Part shown: positions 33,741-44,376 of the stretch, piece after piece | How positions within the stretch are numbered: position 1 is the stretch's first letter | Layout: each line of letters starts with the position of its first letter | Assembly (NCBI RefSeq): GCF_031157275.1 | Contig: NZ_JAVIFW010000005.1 | Coordinates: forward strand, 310,001 to 374,000 | DNA from: Streptomyces sp. LHD-70 | GTDB taxonomy: Bacteria; Actinomycetota; Actinomycetes; Streptomycetales; Streptomycetaceae | DNA: 64,000 nt | Direction: 5' to 3' | Position numbers and translations under genes: made by a program | The notes under the pieces: model-generated | Database searches by the model: none | What the model was told of the DNA's origin: nothing | What the model saw: the letters and a program-made list of their open reading frames with translations, nothing else

Positions 33741-34078
33741 CGGAGCACACCCCCGGCCCCCTCGCCGCCCTGCTCGGCGCCGTCCGTGCGGCCGAACTGC
33801 CCGCCGTCGTCCTCACCCTCGGCGGTGTCACCGACAAGGCCGCGTTCATGGAGCGCTGCGCCCGCGACCTGGACCTGCCGCACTGGTTCGGGCGCAACTG
33901 GGACGCGCTCGCCGACTCCCTGACCGAACTGCCGCGCGGCACCATGCTCGTGGTGCGGGGCTGGCAGGAGTACGCGACCACACGGCCCGAGGAGTGGGCC
34001 GTCGCGCAGGACGTGCTCGCGGAGTCCTCCGGCGAACGCCTGAGCGTCCTGCTCGCCCTCGACCGGGCCGTGAACTGA
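33737..34078 (+). CDS. Barstar-family ribonuclease inhibitor
   Basis: 113 residues with the barstar fold pattern: VVLTLGGVTDKAAFMERCAR, LDLPHWFGRNWDALADSLTEL, and acidic residues in the inhibitory helix. Normally the intracellular antidote of a secreted barnase-type RNase; here the RNase partner directly upstream is truncated, so this is an orphan antitoxin. ATG by ATGA overlap. Confidence 0.9.
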   Translation: MTEHTPGPLAALLGAVRAAELPAVVLTLGGVTDKAAFMERCARDLDLPHWFGRNWDALADSLTELPRGTMLVVRGWQEYATTRPEEWAVAQDVLAESSGERLSVLLALDRAVN

Positions 34079-35686
<1,608 letters not shown>

Positions 35687-36039
35687 CCTCGTAGAACGGC
35701 TTCCGCGCGGCCCCGATCGTCTCCGGACGGCCGGGGCCGTCGCGTGTTCCGGACCGTTCCTGACCCGTTCCTGACCTGGCAGAACCGCGTCCGGGATGTG
35801 GCATTGGCCACGTTCGTACAGTGATCGAAAGCGGATGTGCAACGAACTCCCGTATTTTCCGGGGGTACGCAAGGATCTTGCCCGAATGCGCAAGGTTGCT
35901 TCATTACGCAAGTGAAGCCGCGCGCCCTAATGTCATGCGCTGTACTTCGTCTGGCGGTGACCGCCTGCTCGGTGGTCGCCCTTCGACGGGTGCCGCCGCG
36001 GTCGCTGCCGTCAAGCCCGCAGCGATGAAGGAGCCCTCC
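35687..36039. other. Intergenic region before the amino acid permease
   Basis: No gene. A weak hairpin, CGGCCCCG/CGGGGCCG (35708-35739), may end guaB1. Three CGCAAG boxes (near 35868, 35889 and 35907, about 20 bases apart) precede the permease and resemble the Lrp/AsnC-type repeated half sites seen again before the nitrilase gene. Confidence 0.45.
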
Positions 36040-37551
36040 GTGCTCGACCAAGGCGCCGCCCCGCCGACGCGTGACCCGCAGCAGCCGAGCGGCCTCGGCC
36101 GGCTGATGCGCCGCAAGCCCGTGGAACTGCTGGTCGCCGAGGGTGGCAAGGGCGAGGGCGGCACGCTGCGGCGCTCGCTGTCCATGTGGCAGCTGACGAT
36201 GATCAGCATCGGCGCGACCCTCGGCACCGGCATCTTCGTCGTCCTCGGCGAGGCCGTGCCGAAGGCCGGACCAGCCGTCACGCTCTCCTTCGTGATCGCC
36301 GGCCTCACGGCCCTCTTCTCCGCCCTCTCGTACGCGGAACTGGCGGGCACGATCCCCGTCTCCGGCTCCTCCTACTCGTATGCGTACGCAACGATGGGTG
36401 AGCTCGTCGCCTGGGTCTGCGGCTGGTGTCTGGTCCTGGAGTACGGCGTCTCCGTCGCGGCTGTCGCCGTCGGCTGGGGCGAGTACCTCAACGAACTCCT
36501 CGCCGGCACCATCGGCGTGACCATTCCGGACGTGCTCTCCGCGCCGCCCGGCGACGGCGGGATCTTCAACCTGCCCGCGCTGATCGTCGTGCTGCTCGCG
36601 ATGGTGTTCCTGCTCGGCGGCGCCAAGGAGTCGGCGCGCGCCAACACGATCATGGTCGCCGTGAAGATCGCCGCGCTGCTGCTGTTCTGCGCGATCGGCA
36701 TCCAGGGCTTCAAGTCGGGCAACTACGCCGACTTCATGCCGCTCGGCATGGCCGGTGTCAGCGCCGCGGGCGCCACCCTGTTCTTCTCGTACATCGGCTT
36801 CGACGCCGCGTCCACCGCCGGTGAGGAGGCCAAGGACCCGCAGCGGGACCTGCCGCGCGCGATCATGCTCTCGCTCGTCATCGTCACCGCGCTGTACGTC
36901 CTCGTCGCCGCCGTCGCGGTCGGCGCCCGCCCCTGGCAGGGCTTCACCGACTCCGAGGCCACGCTCGCCGGGATCATGAAGGACGTCACCGGCCAGCCCT
37001 TCTGGGGCACCGTGCTCGCCGCGGGTGCCGTCATCGCCATCGCGAGCGTCGTGCTCGTCGTCCTCTACGGCCAGACCCGCATCCTCTTCGCGATGTCCCG
37101 CGACGGCCTTGTGCCGAAGGCGTTCGCCAAGGTCAACCCGCGCACCGGCACGCCGCGCGTGAACACCGTGATCGTCTCGCTGTTCTGCGGTGTGCTCGCC
37201 GCGGCGATCCCGCTCGGCCAGCTCGCCGACGCCACCAGCATCGGCACGCTCTTCGCGTTCGCGCTGGTCAACGTGGCCGTCATCGTGCTTCGCCGCAGCC
37301 GCCCGGAGATGAAGCGGACCTTCCGGGTGCCGCTGTCGCCGCTCTTCCCGCTGGTGGGCTTCGGCTTCTGCGTGTGGATGATGTTCAGCCTCGACGCGAT
37401 CACCTGGACCGTCTTCGGCGTGTGGATGGCCGTCGGCCTCGTGATCTACTTCGGGTACGGTCAGCGCCGCTCCCGGCTGCAGACGCAGGGGGCCGACGCG
37501 GCCGTCGCGCTCACCAAGGAATCAGGTCCGGAATCAGGTCAAGAGAAGTGA
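36040..37551 (+). CDS. APC-family amino acid permease
   Basis: 503 residues, about 12 membrane helices. It begins with the APC signature LTMISIGATLGTGIFVVLGE and continues with FFSYIGFDAASTAGEEAKDPQ, typical of cationic amino acid transporter-type members. The GTG at 36040 has AAGGAG eight bases upstream; an ATG at 36025 is also in frame. Eleven bases before an Lrp-type regulator, hence likely co-transcribed and amino-acid controlled. Confidence 0.9.
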   Translation: MLDQGAAPPTRDPQQPSGLGRLMRRKPVELLVAEGGKGEGGTLRRSLSMWQLTMISIGATLGTGIFVVLGEAVPKAGPAVTLSFVIAGLTALFSALSYAELAGTIPVSGSSYSYAYATMGELVAWVCGWCLVLEYGVSVAAVAVGWGEYLNELLAGTIGVTIPDVLSAPPGDGGIFNLPALIVVLLAMVFLLGGAKESARANTIMVAVKIAALLLFCAIGIQGFKSGNYADFMPLGMAGVSAAGATLFFSYIGFDAASTAGEEAKDPQRDLPRAIMLSLVIVTALYVLVAAVAVGARPWQGFTDSEATLAGIMKDVTGQPFWGTVLAAGAVIAIASVVLVVLYGQTRILFAMSRDGLVPKAFAKVNPRTGTPRVNTVIVSLFCGVLAAAIPLGQLADATSIGTLFAFALVNVAVIVLRRSRPEMKRTFRVPLSPLFPLVGFGFCVWMMFSLDAITWTVFGVWMAVGLVIYFGYGQRRSRLQTQGADAAVALTKESGPESGQEK

Positions 37552-37561
37552 ACCGCCCGCC

Positions 37562-38014
37562 GTGCTGAACGAACTCGACGAACGTATCGTGCACGCCCTC
37601 GCCGAGGACGCCCGCCGCTCCTTCGCGGACATCGGCCAGATCGTCGGCCTGTCCGCGCCTGCGGTGAAGCGCCGTGTGGACCGGCTCCGCGCGACCGGGG
37701 CCATCACCGGCTTCACGGTCCGGGTGGACCCGGCGGCGCTCGGCTGGGAGACCGAGGGGTTCATCGAGATCTACTGCCGGCGGAACACTTCGCCCGAGGC
37801 CATCAAGCGGGGCCTCGAGCGGTACCCGGAGGTCGCGGCCGCCTCCACCGTCACCGGTGAGGCGGACGCGCTCGTCCAGGTCTTCGCCTCCGACATGCGG
37901 CACTTCGAGCGGGTGCTTGAGCGGATCGCCGGGGAGCACTTCGTGGAGCGTACGAAGTCTGTGCTGGTGCTTTCGCCGCTGATGCGGAGGTTTTCTTCGG
38001 GGGCGCCTGCTTAG
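37562..38014 (+). CDS. Lrp/AsnC-family regulator
   Basis: 150 residues. N-terminal winged HTH (about 1-50: LNELDERIVHALAEDARRSF, then GLSAPAVKRRVDRL) and a C-terminal RAM ligand-binding domain (GEADALVQVFASDMRHFERVL). It is sandwiched between an amino acid permease and an amidase/amine oxidase pair, so it presumably senses an amino acid substrate of them. Confidence 0.93.
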   Translation: MLNELDERIVHALAEDARRSFADIGQIVGLSAPAVKRRVDRLRATGAITGFTVRVDPAALGWETEGFIEIYCRRNTSPEAIKRGLERYPEVAAASTVTGEADALVQVFASDMRHFERVLERIAGEHFVERTKSVLVLSPLMRRFSSGAPA

Positions 38015-38318
38015 GCCCCCGGGGCCCCTCGCCCCTGCCGGGTTGCTCCCGGTGGGGACGGGGGCTTTTCTCTTTCCCCGCCCCGCCCCTTCCCGAACTG
38101 GGGCTCCGCCCCAGACCCCGCTCCTCAAACGCCGGAGGGGCTGATATTTCAGCCCCTCCGGCGTTAGGGGAACAGCGCGCGCAACGAATCGCCGCCCCCG
38201 TACCCCCACGCGCAACACATCACCCAAATGCGCGCAACGGACACGCCTTGTCCGTGCAACCCCGGCCCCCGTACCGTCATTGCGTCCCCGCAAACCCCTG
38301 TACCGCCGAGGTCTGCCC
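38015..38318. other. Intergenic region before the nitrilase gene with GCGCAAC boxes
   Basis: No gene. After the terminator hairpin, GCGCAAC occurs near 38177, 38210 and 38230, followed by a GTGCAACC variant near 38252. These resemble repeated half sites for the neighbouring Lrp-type regulator. Confidence 0.45.
38128..38165 (+). terminator. Long perfect hairpin after the Lrp-type gene
   Basis: A 17-bp perfect stem, AACGCCGGAGGGGCTGA with its complement, and loop TATT; no T tract. Typical Streptomyces intergenic terminator hairpin. Confidence 0.75.
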
Positions 38319-39125
38319 ATGTCGTCGCCGCTGCGTTCCGCCCTGCTTCAGAGTTCTGGACGGCCCGGTGACGTCGCGTGGAATCTGCGCGTGCTCGACG
38401 AGGCCGCCGGGCGGGCCGCCGACGCGGGGGCGGGGCTTCTGGTCGCGCCCGAGATGTATCTGACCGGGTACGCGATCGGCGCCGACGTCCCCCGTCTCGC
38501 CGAGCCCGCCGACGGCCCGTCCGCCGAGGCCGTCGCGAAGATCGCCGCCCGCCACGGCCTCGCCGTCTTCTACGGGTACCCGGAGCGCGACGGGCAGCGC
38601 GTGTTCAACTCCGCGCAGGCCATCGGCCCCGACGGCACACCCCTGCTCAACTACCGCAAGACCCACCTCTTCGGCTGCTTCGAGCAGGAGCACTTCACGC
38701 CCGGAGACACCCCCGTCGTCCAGGCCGAACTCGGCGGCCTCCGCATCGGCGCGCTGATCTGCTACGACGTGGAGTTCCCGGAGAACGTACGGGCGCACGC
38801 CCTCGCCGGGACCGATCTGCTGCTCGTGCCGACCGCGCAGATGCACCCGTTCCAGTTCGTCGCCGAGTCCCTCGTGCCGGTGCGCGCCTTCGAGAGCCAG
38901 ATGTACGTCGCGTACGTCAACAGGGCAGGCGAGGAAGGGGAGTTCGAGTTCGTCGGGCTCTCCGTGCTCGCCGGTCCCGACGGCATCGCCAGGGCGCGGG
39001 CCGGGCGCGGCGAGGAACTCGTCATCGCTGACGTCGACCCCGCGTTCCTCGCCGAGTCCCGCACCGGCAACCCGTATCTGCGGGACCGCCGCCCCGGTCT
39101 GTACGCGCCCCTGGCCCAGGCCTGA
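38319..39125 (+). CDS. Nitrilase-superfamily C-N hydrolase (amidase)
   Basis: 268 residues. The Glu-Lys-Cys triad is seen as Glu45 (APEMYLTGY), Lys114 (YRKTHLFG) and Cys148 (ICYDVEFPE). It hydrolyses amides or N-carbamoyl compounds; the exact substrate is not readable. The ATG at 38319 follows GAGG. It lies 53 bases before a flavin amine oxidase resembling amino acid 2-monooxygenases, whose amide product this enzyme could cleave. Confidence 0.9.
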   Translation: MSSPLRSALLQSSGRPGDVAWNLRVLDEAAGRAADAGAGLLVAPEMYLTGYAIGADVPRLAEPADGPSAEAVAKIAARHGLAVFYGYPERDGQRVFNSAQAIGPDGTPLLNYRKTHLFGCFEQEHFTPGDTPVVQAELGGLRIGALICYDVEFPENVRAHALAGTDLLLVPTAQMHPFQFVAESLVPVRAFESQMYVAYVNRAGEEGEFEFVGLSVLAGPDGIARARAGRGEELVIADVDPAFLAESRTGNPYLRDRRPGLYAPLAQA

Positions 39126-39178
39126 GCCTCCCCCTTCACCCCTTCAACACCCCGTTCCGCGCAAGGAGTCCTCACCCC

Positions 39179-40870
39179 ATGACGTCCACGGTGCCCAACG
39201 CCGTCCAGCACACCGACGCGCAGCCGCCGATCACCATGTTCGGGCCGGACTTCCCGTACGCGTACGACGACTTCCTCGCGCACCCGGCCGGGCTCGGGCA
39301 GATACCCGCGACCGAGCACGGCCAGGAGGTCGCCGTCATCGGCGGCGGGCTCTCCGGCGTCGTCGCCGCGTACGAGCTGATGAAGATGGGCCTCAAGCCC
39401 GTCGTGTACGAGGCGGACCAGATCGGTGGGCGGCTGCGCACGGTCGGCTTCCCCGGTACGGACACCGAACTCACCGCCGAGATGGGCGCCATGCGCTTCC
39501 CGCCGTCCTCCACGGCGCTGCAGCACTACATCGACCTGGTGGGCCTGGAGACGCGGCCGTTCCCCAACCCGCTCGCCCCGGACACCCCGTCGACCGTCGT
39601 CGACCTCAAGGGCGAGTCGCACTACGCGGAGACCGTGGACGACCTGCCGCAGGTCTACCGGGACGTCATGCACGCCTGGAACGCCTGCCTGGAGGAGGGC
39701 GCCGACTTCTCCGACATGAACCAGGCGCTGCGCGAGCGGGACGTGCCGCGGATCCGGGAGATCTGGTCGCGGCTCGTGGAGAAGCTGGACAACCAGACGT
39801 TCTACGGCTTCCTCTGCGAGTCCGAGGCGTTCAAGTCCTTCCGGCACCGGGAGATCTTCGGCCAGGTCGGCTTCGGCACGGGCGGCTGGGACACCGACTT
39901 CCCCAACTCCATCCTGGAGATCCTGCGGGTCGTCTACACCGAGGCCGACGACCACCACCGCGGCATCGAGGGCGGCAGCCAGCAGCTCCCGCTCCGGCTC
40001 TGGGAGCGCGAGCCGGAGAAGATCGTGCACTGGGCCCAGGGGACCTCGCTCTCCTCCCTGCACGACGGCACCCCGCGCCCGGCCGTCACCCGCCTCGACC
40101 GCACCGCGGGCAACCGCATCACCGTCACGGACGCGAGCGGCGACATCCGTACGTACCGTGCCGCGATCTTCACCGCCCAGTCCTGGATGCTGCTCTCCAA
40201 GATCGAGTGCGACGACACGCTCTTCCCGATCGACCACTGGACCGCCATCGAGCGCACCCACTACATGGAGAGCTCCAAGCTCTTCGTGCCCGTCGACCGG
40301 CCGTTCTGGCTCGACAAGGACGAGGTCACCGGGCGTGACGTCATGTCGATGACGCTCACCGACCGGATGACGCGCGGCACCTACCTGCTCGACGACGGTC
40401 CGGACAAGCCCGCCGTCATCTGCCTCTCGTACACCTGGTGCGACGACAGCCTGAAGTGGCTGCCGCTGTCCGCGAACGAGCGGATGGAGGTCATGCTGAA
40501 GTCGCTCGGCGAGATCTACCCGAAGGTCGACATCCGGCGGCACATCATCGGCAACCCGGTGACCGTGTCCTGGGAGAACGAGCCGTACTTCATGGGCGCG
40601 TTCAAGGCCAACCTGCCCGGCCACTACCGCTACCAGCGCCGCCTGTTCACCCACTTCATGCAGGACGGCCTGCCCGAGGACAAGCGCGGCATCTACCTCG
40701 CCGGTGACGACATCTCCTGGACGGCCGGCTGGGCCGAGGGTGCCGTGCAGACCGCGCTGAACGCCGTGTGGGGTGTCATGCACCAGTTCGGCGGTACGAC
40801 GGACGCGTCCAACCCCGGTCCGGGTGACCTGTACGAGGAGATCGCGCCGGTCGAGCTGCCGGAGGACTGA
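39179..40870 (+). CDS. Flavin amine oxidase / aromatic amino acid 2-monooxygenase-like
   Basis: 563 residues. FAD-binding VAVIGGGLSGVVAAYE (51-66) and GGRLRT; C-terminal FAD/aromatic-cage segment GIYLAGDDISWTAGWAEGAV. Length and the N-terminal MFGPDFPYAYDDFLAHPAGL resemble tryptophan/phenylalanine 2-monooxygenases (IaaM type), which turn an amino acid into an amide. With the upstream amidase and permease this suggests an amino acid to amide to acid route; the substrate is inference. Confidence 0.88.
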   Translation: MTSTVPNAVQHTDAQPPITMFGPDFPYAYDDFLAHPAGLGQIPATEHGQEVAVIGGGLSGVVAAYELMKMGLKPVVYEADQIGGRLRTVGFPGTDTELTAEMGAMRFPPSSTALQHYIDLVGLETRPFPNPLAPDTPSTVVDLKGESHYAETVDDLPQVYRDVMHAWNACLEEGADFSDMNQALRERDVPRIREIWSRLVEKLDNQTFYGFLCESEAFKSFRHREIFGQVGFGTGGWDTDFPNSILEILRVVYTEADDHHRGIEGGSQQLPLRLWEREPEKIVHWAQGTSLSSLHDGTPRPAVTRLDRTAGNRITVTDASGDIRTYRAAIFTAQSWMLLSKIECDDTLFPIDHWTAIERTHYMESSKLFVPVDRPFWLDKDEVTGRDVMSMTLTDRMTRGTYLLDDGPDKPAVICLSYTWCDDSLKWLPLSANERMEVMLKSLGEIYPKVDIRRHIIGNPVTVSWENEPYFMGAFKANLPGHYRYQRRLFTHFMQDGLPEDKRGIYLAGDDISWTAGWAEGAVQTALNAVWGVMHQFGGTTDASNPGPGDLYEEIAPVELPED

Positions 40871-40877
40871 CCCCGAG

Positions 40878-40909
40878 GGGGGAGGGGCGGGCGGTTCCGT
40901 CCCTCCCCC
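40878..40909. terminator. Convergent hairpin
   Basis: GGGGGAGGG pairs with CCCTCCCCC between the amine oxidase and the converging oxidoreductase gene. Confidence 0.65.
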
Positions 40910-40913
40910 GGTG

Positions 40914-41846
40914 TCAGACGCCCGCCTCCCGCGCCGCCTCGTACACCGCCGCCGCGACGTCCGTCAGCTCCTGCGCGTCCCGGGTCCGGCCCTGCAGTTC
41001 GAGGAAGAACTCCTCGATCCCGGTGGCCTCCACATGGTCGGCCAGGTCCTCGACGATCTGCTCGACGCTGCCCTGGAACGGCCGCCGCCCCTCGCCCTCG
41101 TACGGCCGTGGGCTGTACGTCGCGTTCACCCGCACCGTCGCCGCGATCGGGCGCTCGCGGCCGGTCGTGGCGGCCAGGTCCTGCAACTGCTTCCAGGAAT
41201 CGGTCAGTTGGCGGGCGCCGAGCGCGACCGGCATCCAGCCGTCGGCCCGCTCGACCAGGCGGCGCGCGGCGCGCGGCCCGTTCGCGGGCAGATGGACGGG
41301 GATCGGGCGGGCCGGCTTGGGGCCGACCGCGGCCGGGGCGATCCGCGTCCACTCGCCCTCGTACGCGACCGGGTCGGGGCCCCAGACGGCGCGGCACACG
41401 TCGAGCGTCTCGTCGAGTACGGCGCCGCGCCGCTCGAAGGGGGCCAGGCCCTGCGCCGCGTACTCGTCGTGCGACCAGCCGGTGCCGAGCCCGGCGACGA
41501 CACGGCCGCCGCTCGCCGCGTCCAACGTGGCCAGCGCGCGGGCGAGTTCGAAGGGGATGTGCAGCGGCGCGACCAGGACGCTGGTGCCGAGCCGGGCCCG
41601 TTCGGTGGCCGCGGCGGCGAGCGTCAGGGAGACCAGCGGGTCGGCCACCGAGCGGTACCGCTCGGGCCACGGCAGGCCCTCGACGCCGTACAGGCCCTGC
41701 GTCGCGGGTGTCGGGAACAGCACCCGCTCGAAGACCCACAGGCTCTCGTACCCGATCTCCTCGGCGGCCTTCGCCACCGCGGGGATGTCGCGTCCGATGT
41801 CGTACTGCTTCATCTGGGGAAGGCCGAGTCCCAGCCTGGTCACCAT
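40914..41846 (-). CDS. LLM-class F420-dependent oxidoreductase
   Basis: 310 residues of the luciferase-like TIM barrel: LGLGLPQM start, ESLWVFERVLFP, ATERARLGTSVLVAPLHIP, then SGGRVVAGLGTGWSHDEYAA, a pattern of F420-using members. Substrate unknown. ATG at 41846; converges with the amine oxidase gene. Confidence 0.9.
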   Translation of the reverse strand: MVTRLGLGLPQMKQYDIGRDIPAVAKAAEEIGYESLWVFERVLFPTPATQGLYGVEGLPWPERYRSVADPLVSLTLAAAATERARLGTSVLVAPLHIPFELARALATLDAASGGRVVAGLGTGWSHDEYAAQGLAPFERRGAVLDETLDVCRAVWGPDPVAYEGEWTRIAPAAVGPKPARPIPVHLPANGPRAARRLVERADGWMPVALGARQLTDSWKQLQDLAATTGRERPIAATVRVNATYSPRPYEGEGRRPFQGSVEQIVEDLADHVEATGIEEFFLELQGRTRDAQELTDVAAAVYEAAREAGV

Positions 41847-41909
41847 GTGCTGCGCCTCCTGTGCGTCCCGGACCGGCCGGCCCCGGCGGGCGGCCGGTGT
41901 CCTGTACAG

Positions 41910-42590
41910 CTAACGCGTCCCGGGCGGCCGGCGCCAGGGGGTCAGCAGGCAGTGGCCGACGAGGCCCGCCCCGGCGTCCGTGCGCCGCCTGAACTCCTCG
42001 GCGAGGTCGGGGAGTTCGCGCAGCCCGCAGAGCACCCGCGCCGCCGACCAGGCCGCGTCCCTGGCCCGCTCCAGGTTCCAGCCGCCGAGCAGGTGCGTCA
42101 GCGGGTCGGCGATCTGCAGCAGCTCGGGGTCCGGTGCGAGGTCCTCGACGATCCGCTCCTCCAGGGCGGCCAGGCGGTCCCCGAGGCGGTCGAACTCGCC
42201 CTCCACGGCGGCCGGTTCACAGCCCGACCCGTGGCAGGTGTCGACCACGGCGAGCACCAGGTCGTACCCGATGTGCGCGTTGAGGCCCGCGAGCGCGAAC
42301 TGCAGCGGCCGTACGCCGGGGTGGTGCCGGTACTGGAACAGCGGGCGCCAGGCCGCCGGGGCGCGGTGGCCGTGGCGGACCGCGTCGAGCGCCGCGAAGT
42401 ACCGCTCGGCGAGCCGGAATTCGAGTGGCGCGGGCTCGGCGGCGCCGGATGCCTCGGCCACCGCGAGGTGCATGCGGTGGAACACCGCCAGACCGTCTGA
42501 GCGCGGCCAGTTCGCGCCCACGGCACGCATCCGTGCACGGACCGTATCCGCCTCGACCGTCCCGGTCCCGATCTGTCCCGAATCCGCCAT
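41910..42590 (-). CDS. DUF5995-family protein
   Basis: 226 residues, mostly helical. The family pattern FHRMHLAVAEA, then RYFAALDAVRHG, PAAWRPLFQYR and LAGLNAHIGYDLVLAVVDT is clear. Biochemical role unknown. Eighty bases downstream of the permease on the same strand, perhaps co-transcribed before the permease was interrupted. Confidence 0.8.
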   Translation of the reverse strand: MADSGQIGTGTVEADTVRARMRAVGANWPRSDGLAVFHRMHLAVAEASGAAEPAPLEFRLAERYFAALDAVRHGHRAPAAWRPLFQYRHHPGVRPLQFALAGLNAHIGYDLVLAVVDTCHGSGCEPAAVEGEFDRLGDRLAALEERIVEDLAPDPELLQIADPLTHLLGGWNLERARDAAWSAARVLCGLRELPDLAEEFRRRTDAGAGLVGHCLLTPWRRPPGTR

Positions 42591-42669
42591 CCACGCAGCG
42601 TGACAGGCCGAGCCGGAACGGCGGCCGACCGAGCCGCGAGCATCCCCGAAACGGGGGAACGACCGGCCC

Positions 42670-43913
42670 TCAGTCCTTGGCGTCGTAGCGCGAGGTGCCC
42701 TCGTCGAGCAGTGGCTCCTGCGTCTTGAGGTGGGCGGGGGCCATGGCGCGCAGGGCGTGGTAGCCGGTGATGACGACGATCGTGCCGAGAGCGATCCCGC
42801 TCAGCTCGAACGTGTCGGTGAACTTCATCGACACGTTGCCGACCCCGATGATGATGCCCGCGGCCGCCGGTACGAGGTTCAGCGGATTGCGCAGGTCCAC
42901 CTTGGCGTTGATCCAGATCTGCGCGCCGAGCAGGCCGATCATCCCGTACAGGATCACGGTGATGCCGCCGAGCACGCCGCCCGGGATGGCCGCCACGACC
43001 GCGCCGAACTTGGGGCACAGGCCGAAGAGCAGGGCGAATCCGGCGGCGGCCCAGTACGCGGCCGTGGAGTAGACGCGGGTCGCGGCCATCACGCCGATGT
43101 TCTCGGAGTACGTGGTGTTGGGCGGCCCGCCGACCGCGGTGGAGAGCATCGAGGCGGCGCCGTCCGCGGAGATCGCCGTGCCCAGCTTGTCGTCCAGGTC
43201 GTCGCCGGTCATCTCGCCGACGGCCTTCACGTGCCCGGCGTTCTCGGCGATCAGGGCGATGACGACAGGCAGCGCGACGAGGATCGCGGACCACTCGAAG
43301 CTCGGCGCGTGGAAGGAGGGGAGCCCGATCCAGTCGGCCTTGCCGACGCCGGACAGGTCGAGCCGCCAGTGGTCGACGGCCTCGGCGCCGCCCGCGGGCG
43401 AGTGGATCTTGCCGAAGACGCGGTCGAAGAGCCAGGAGATCCCGTACCCGAAGATCAGGCCGAGGAAGATCGCGATCCGGGACCAGAAGCCGCGCAGACA
43501 GACCACGGCCAGACCCGTGAACAGCATCACGAGCAGCGCGGTCCACTGGTCCTGCGGCCAGTACGTGGTGGCCGTGACCGGCGCCAGGTTGAAGCCGATC
43601 AGCATCACGACGGCGCCCGTGACGATGGGCGGCATCGCGGCGTGGATGATCCGCGCCCCGAACTTCCGCACCGCGAGGCCCGCGAGGAACAGCGCCGCGC
43701 CGACCACGAAGACGGCACCCGTGACCGTCGCACTCGAACCGCCCTGCGCCCGGACCACGGCGGCCACACCGACGAACGACAGCGAACAGCCGAGGTACGA
43801 CGGGACGGTGCCGCGGGTCGCGAGCAGGAAGATGACCGTGGCGACGCCGGACATCATGATCGCCAGGTTGGGGTCGAGCCCCATGAGGACGGGGGCCACG
43901 AATGTTGCTCCGA
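42670..43913 (-). pseudogene. Uracil/xanthine permease, 5' end removed by prophage insertion
   Basis: NCS2-type transporter. About 410 residues remain with the family motifs GCSLSFVGVAAVVRAQGG, PPIVTGAVVMLIGFNLAP, AENAGHVKAVGEMTG and GGPPNTTYSENIGVMAATRVYS. The normal protein is ~460 residues; the first ~50 and its own start are absent. In-frame homology can be followed back only to GATFVAPVLMGLDPNLA at about 43.9 kb, where sequence switches to phage DNA. Unless a promoter and start are supplied by the phage, the gene is inactive in the lysogen. Confidence 0.85.
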
Positions 43914-44252
43914 CAGTACATCACTGGGCTTCAGGGGCATCCACTCACCAGTGGAGACATCCCCCAGACGCTCGTCATCTTCGCTGGTCAGAGCATGTAG
44001 CAGGGCCATGGAAGCGGGGCTGGCATCGTCGGCCAGCACCCGCGACAGATGCTCCAGCTCTCGGGGCGTGAAGCGGACCGCGACCTCTTCGGCCGCCCCA
44101 TCGGCCTCCGGCTTCTGGGCTCCCTCAGCCGCCCGCCATGCCGCGATGTTGGCCAGCGTGTTGGCCAGGAAACGCGTCGCGGTGTCCGGCTCCGGTATGG
44201 GGCGGACGGCTGGCTTCTGACGGCCTATCGCTTTGAACTCACCAAGATCCAC
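43854..44252 (-). CDS. Phage protein of unknown function, C-terminus fused to host DNA at attL
   Basis: 132 residues. Unknown family; helical, with RFTPRELEHLSRVLADDAS in the middle. The last ~18 codons (after about LSEQHS) are read from host permease DNA in another frame, so the C-terminus differs between lysogen and free phage. GTG at 44252 (DLGEFKAIG). It diverges from the next gene. It is not an integrase by any motif I can see. Confidence 0.55.
   Translation of the reverse strand: MDLGEFKAIGRQKPAVRPIPEPDTATRFLANTLANIAAWRAAEGAQKPEADGAAEEVAVRFTPRELEHLSRVLADDASPASMALLHALTSEDDERLGDVSTGEWMPLKPSDVLSEQHSWPPSSWGSTPTWRS
43885..43915. other. Left prophage attachment junction (attL)
   Basis: On the minus strand GGAGCAACATTCGTGGCCCC still encodes GATFVAP of the permease, and homology stops just upstream. 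The junction therefore lies within about 43885-43915. The exact core cannot be set without the right end or an uninterrupted relative. Confidence 0.6.
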
Positions 44253-44376
44253 AACGGGATGCTATATGCCTACGACTATCCCGAGTAGTAGGTCTGTGGG
44301 TTGCTTTCGTTCTTTGAGTTCACTACGCACCGGTAAGTCAGTACCCGCCCCAAGATCGCCTAGAACGCATGTTTGG

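Noticed and set aside
43854..44252. Possible phage integrase at the left end
   Set aside because: Too short and no serine- or tyrosine-recombinase motif; the integrase is probably at the unseen right end.
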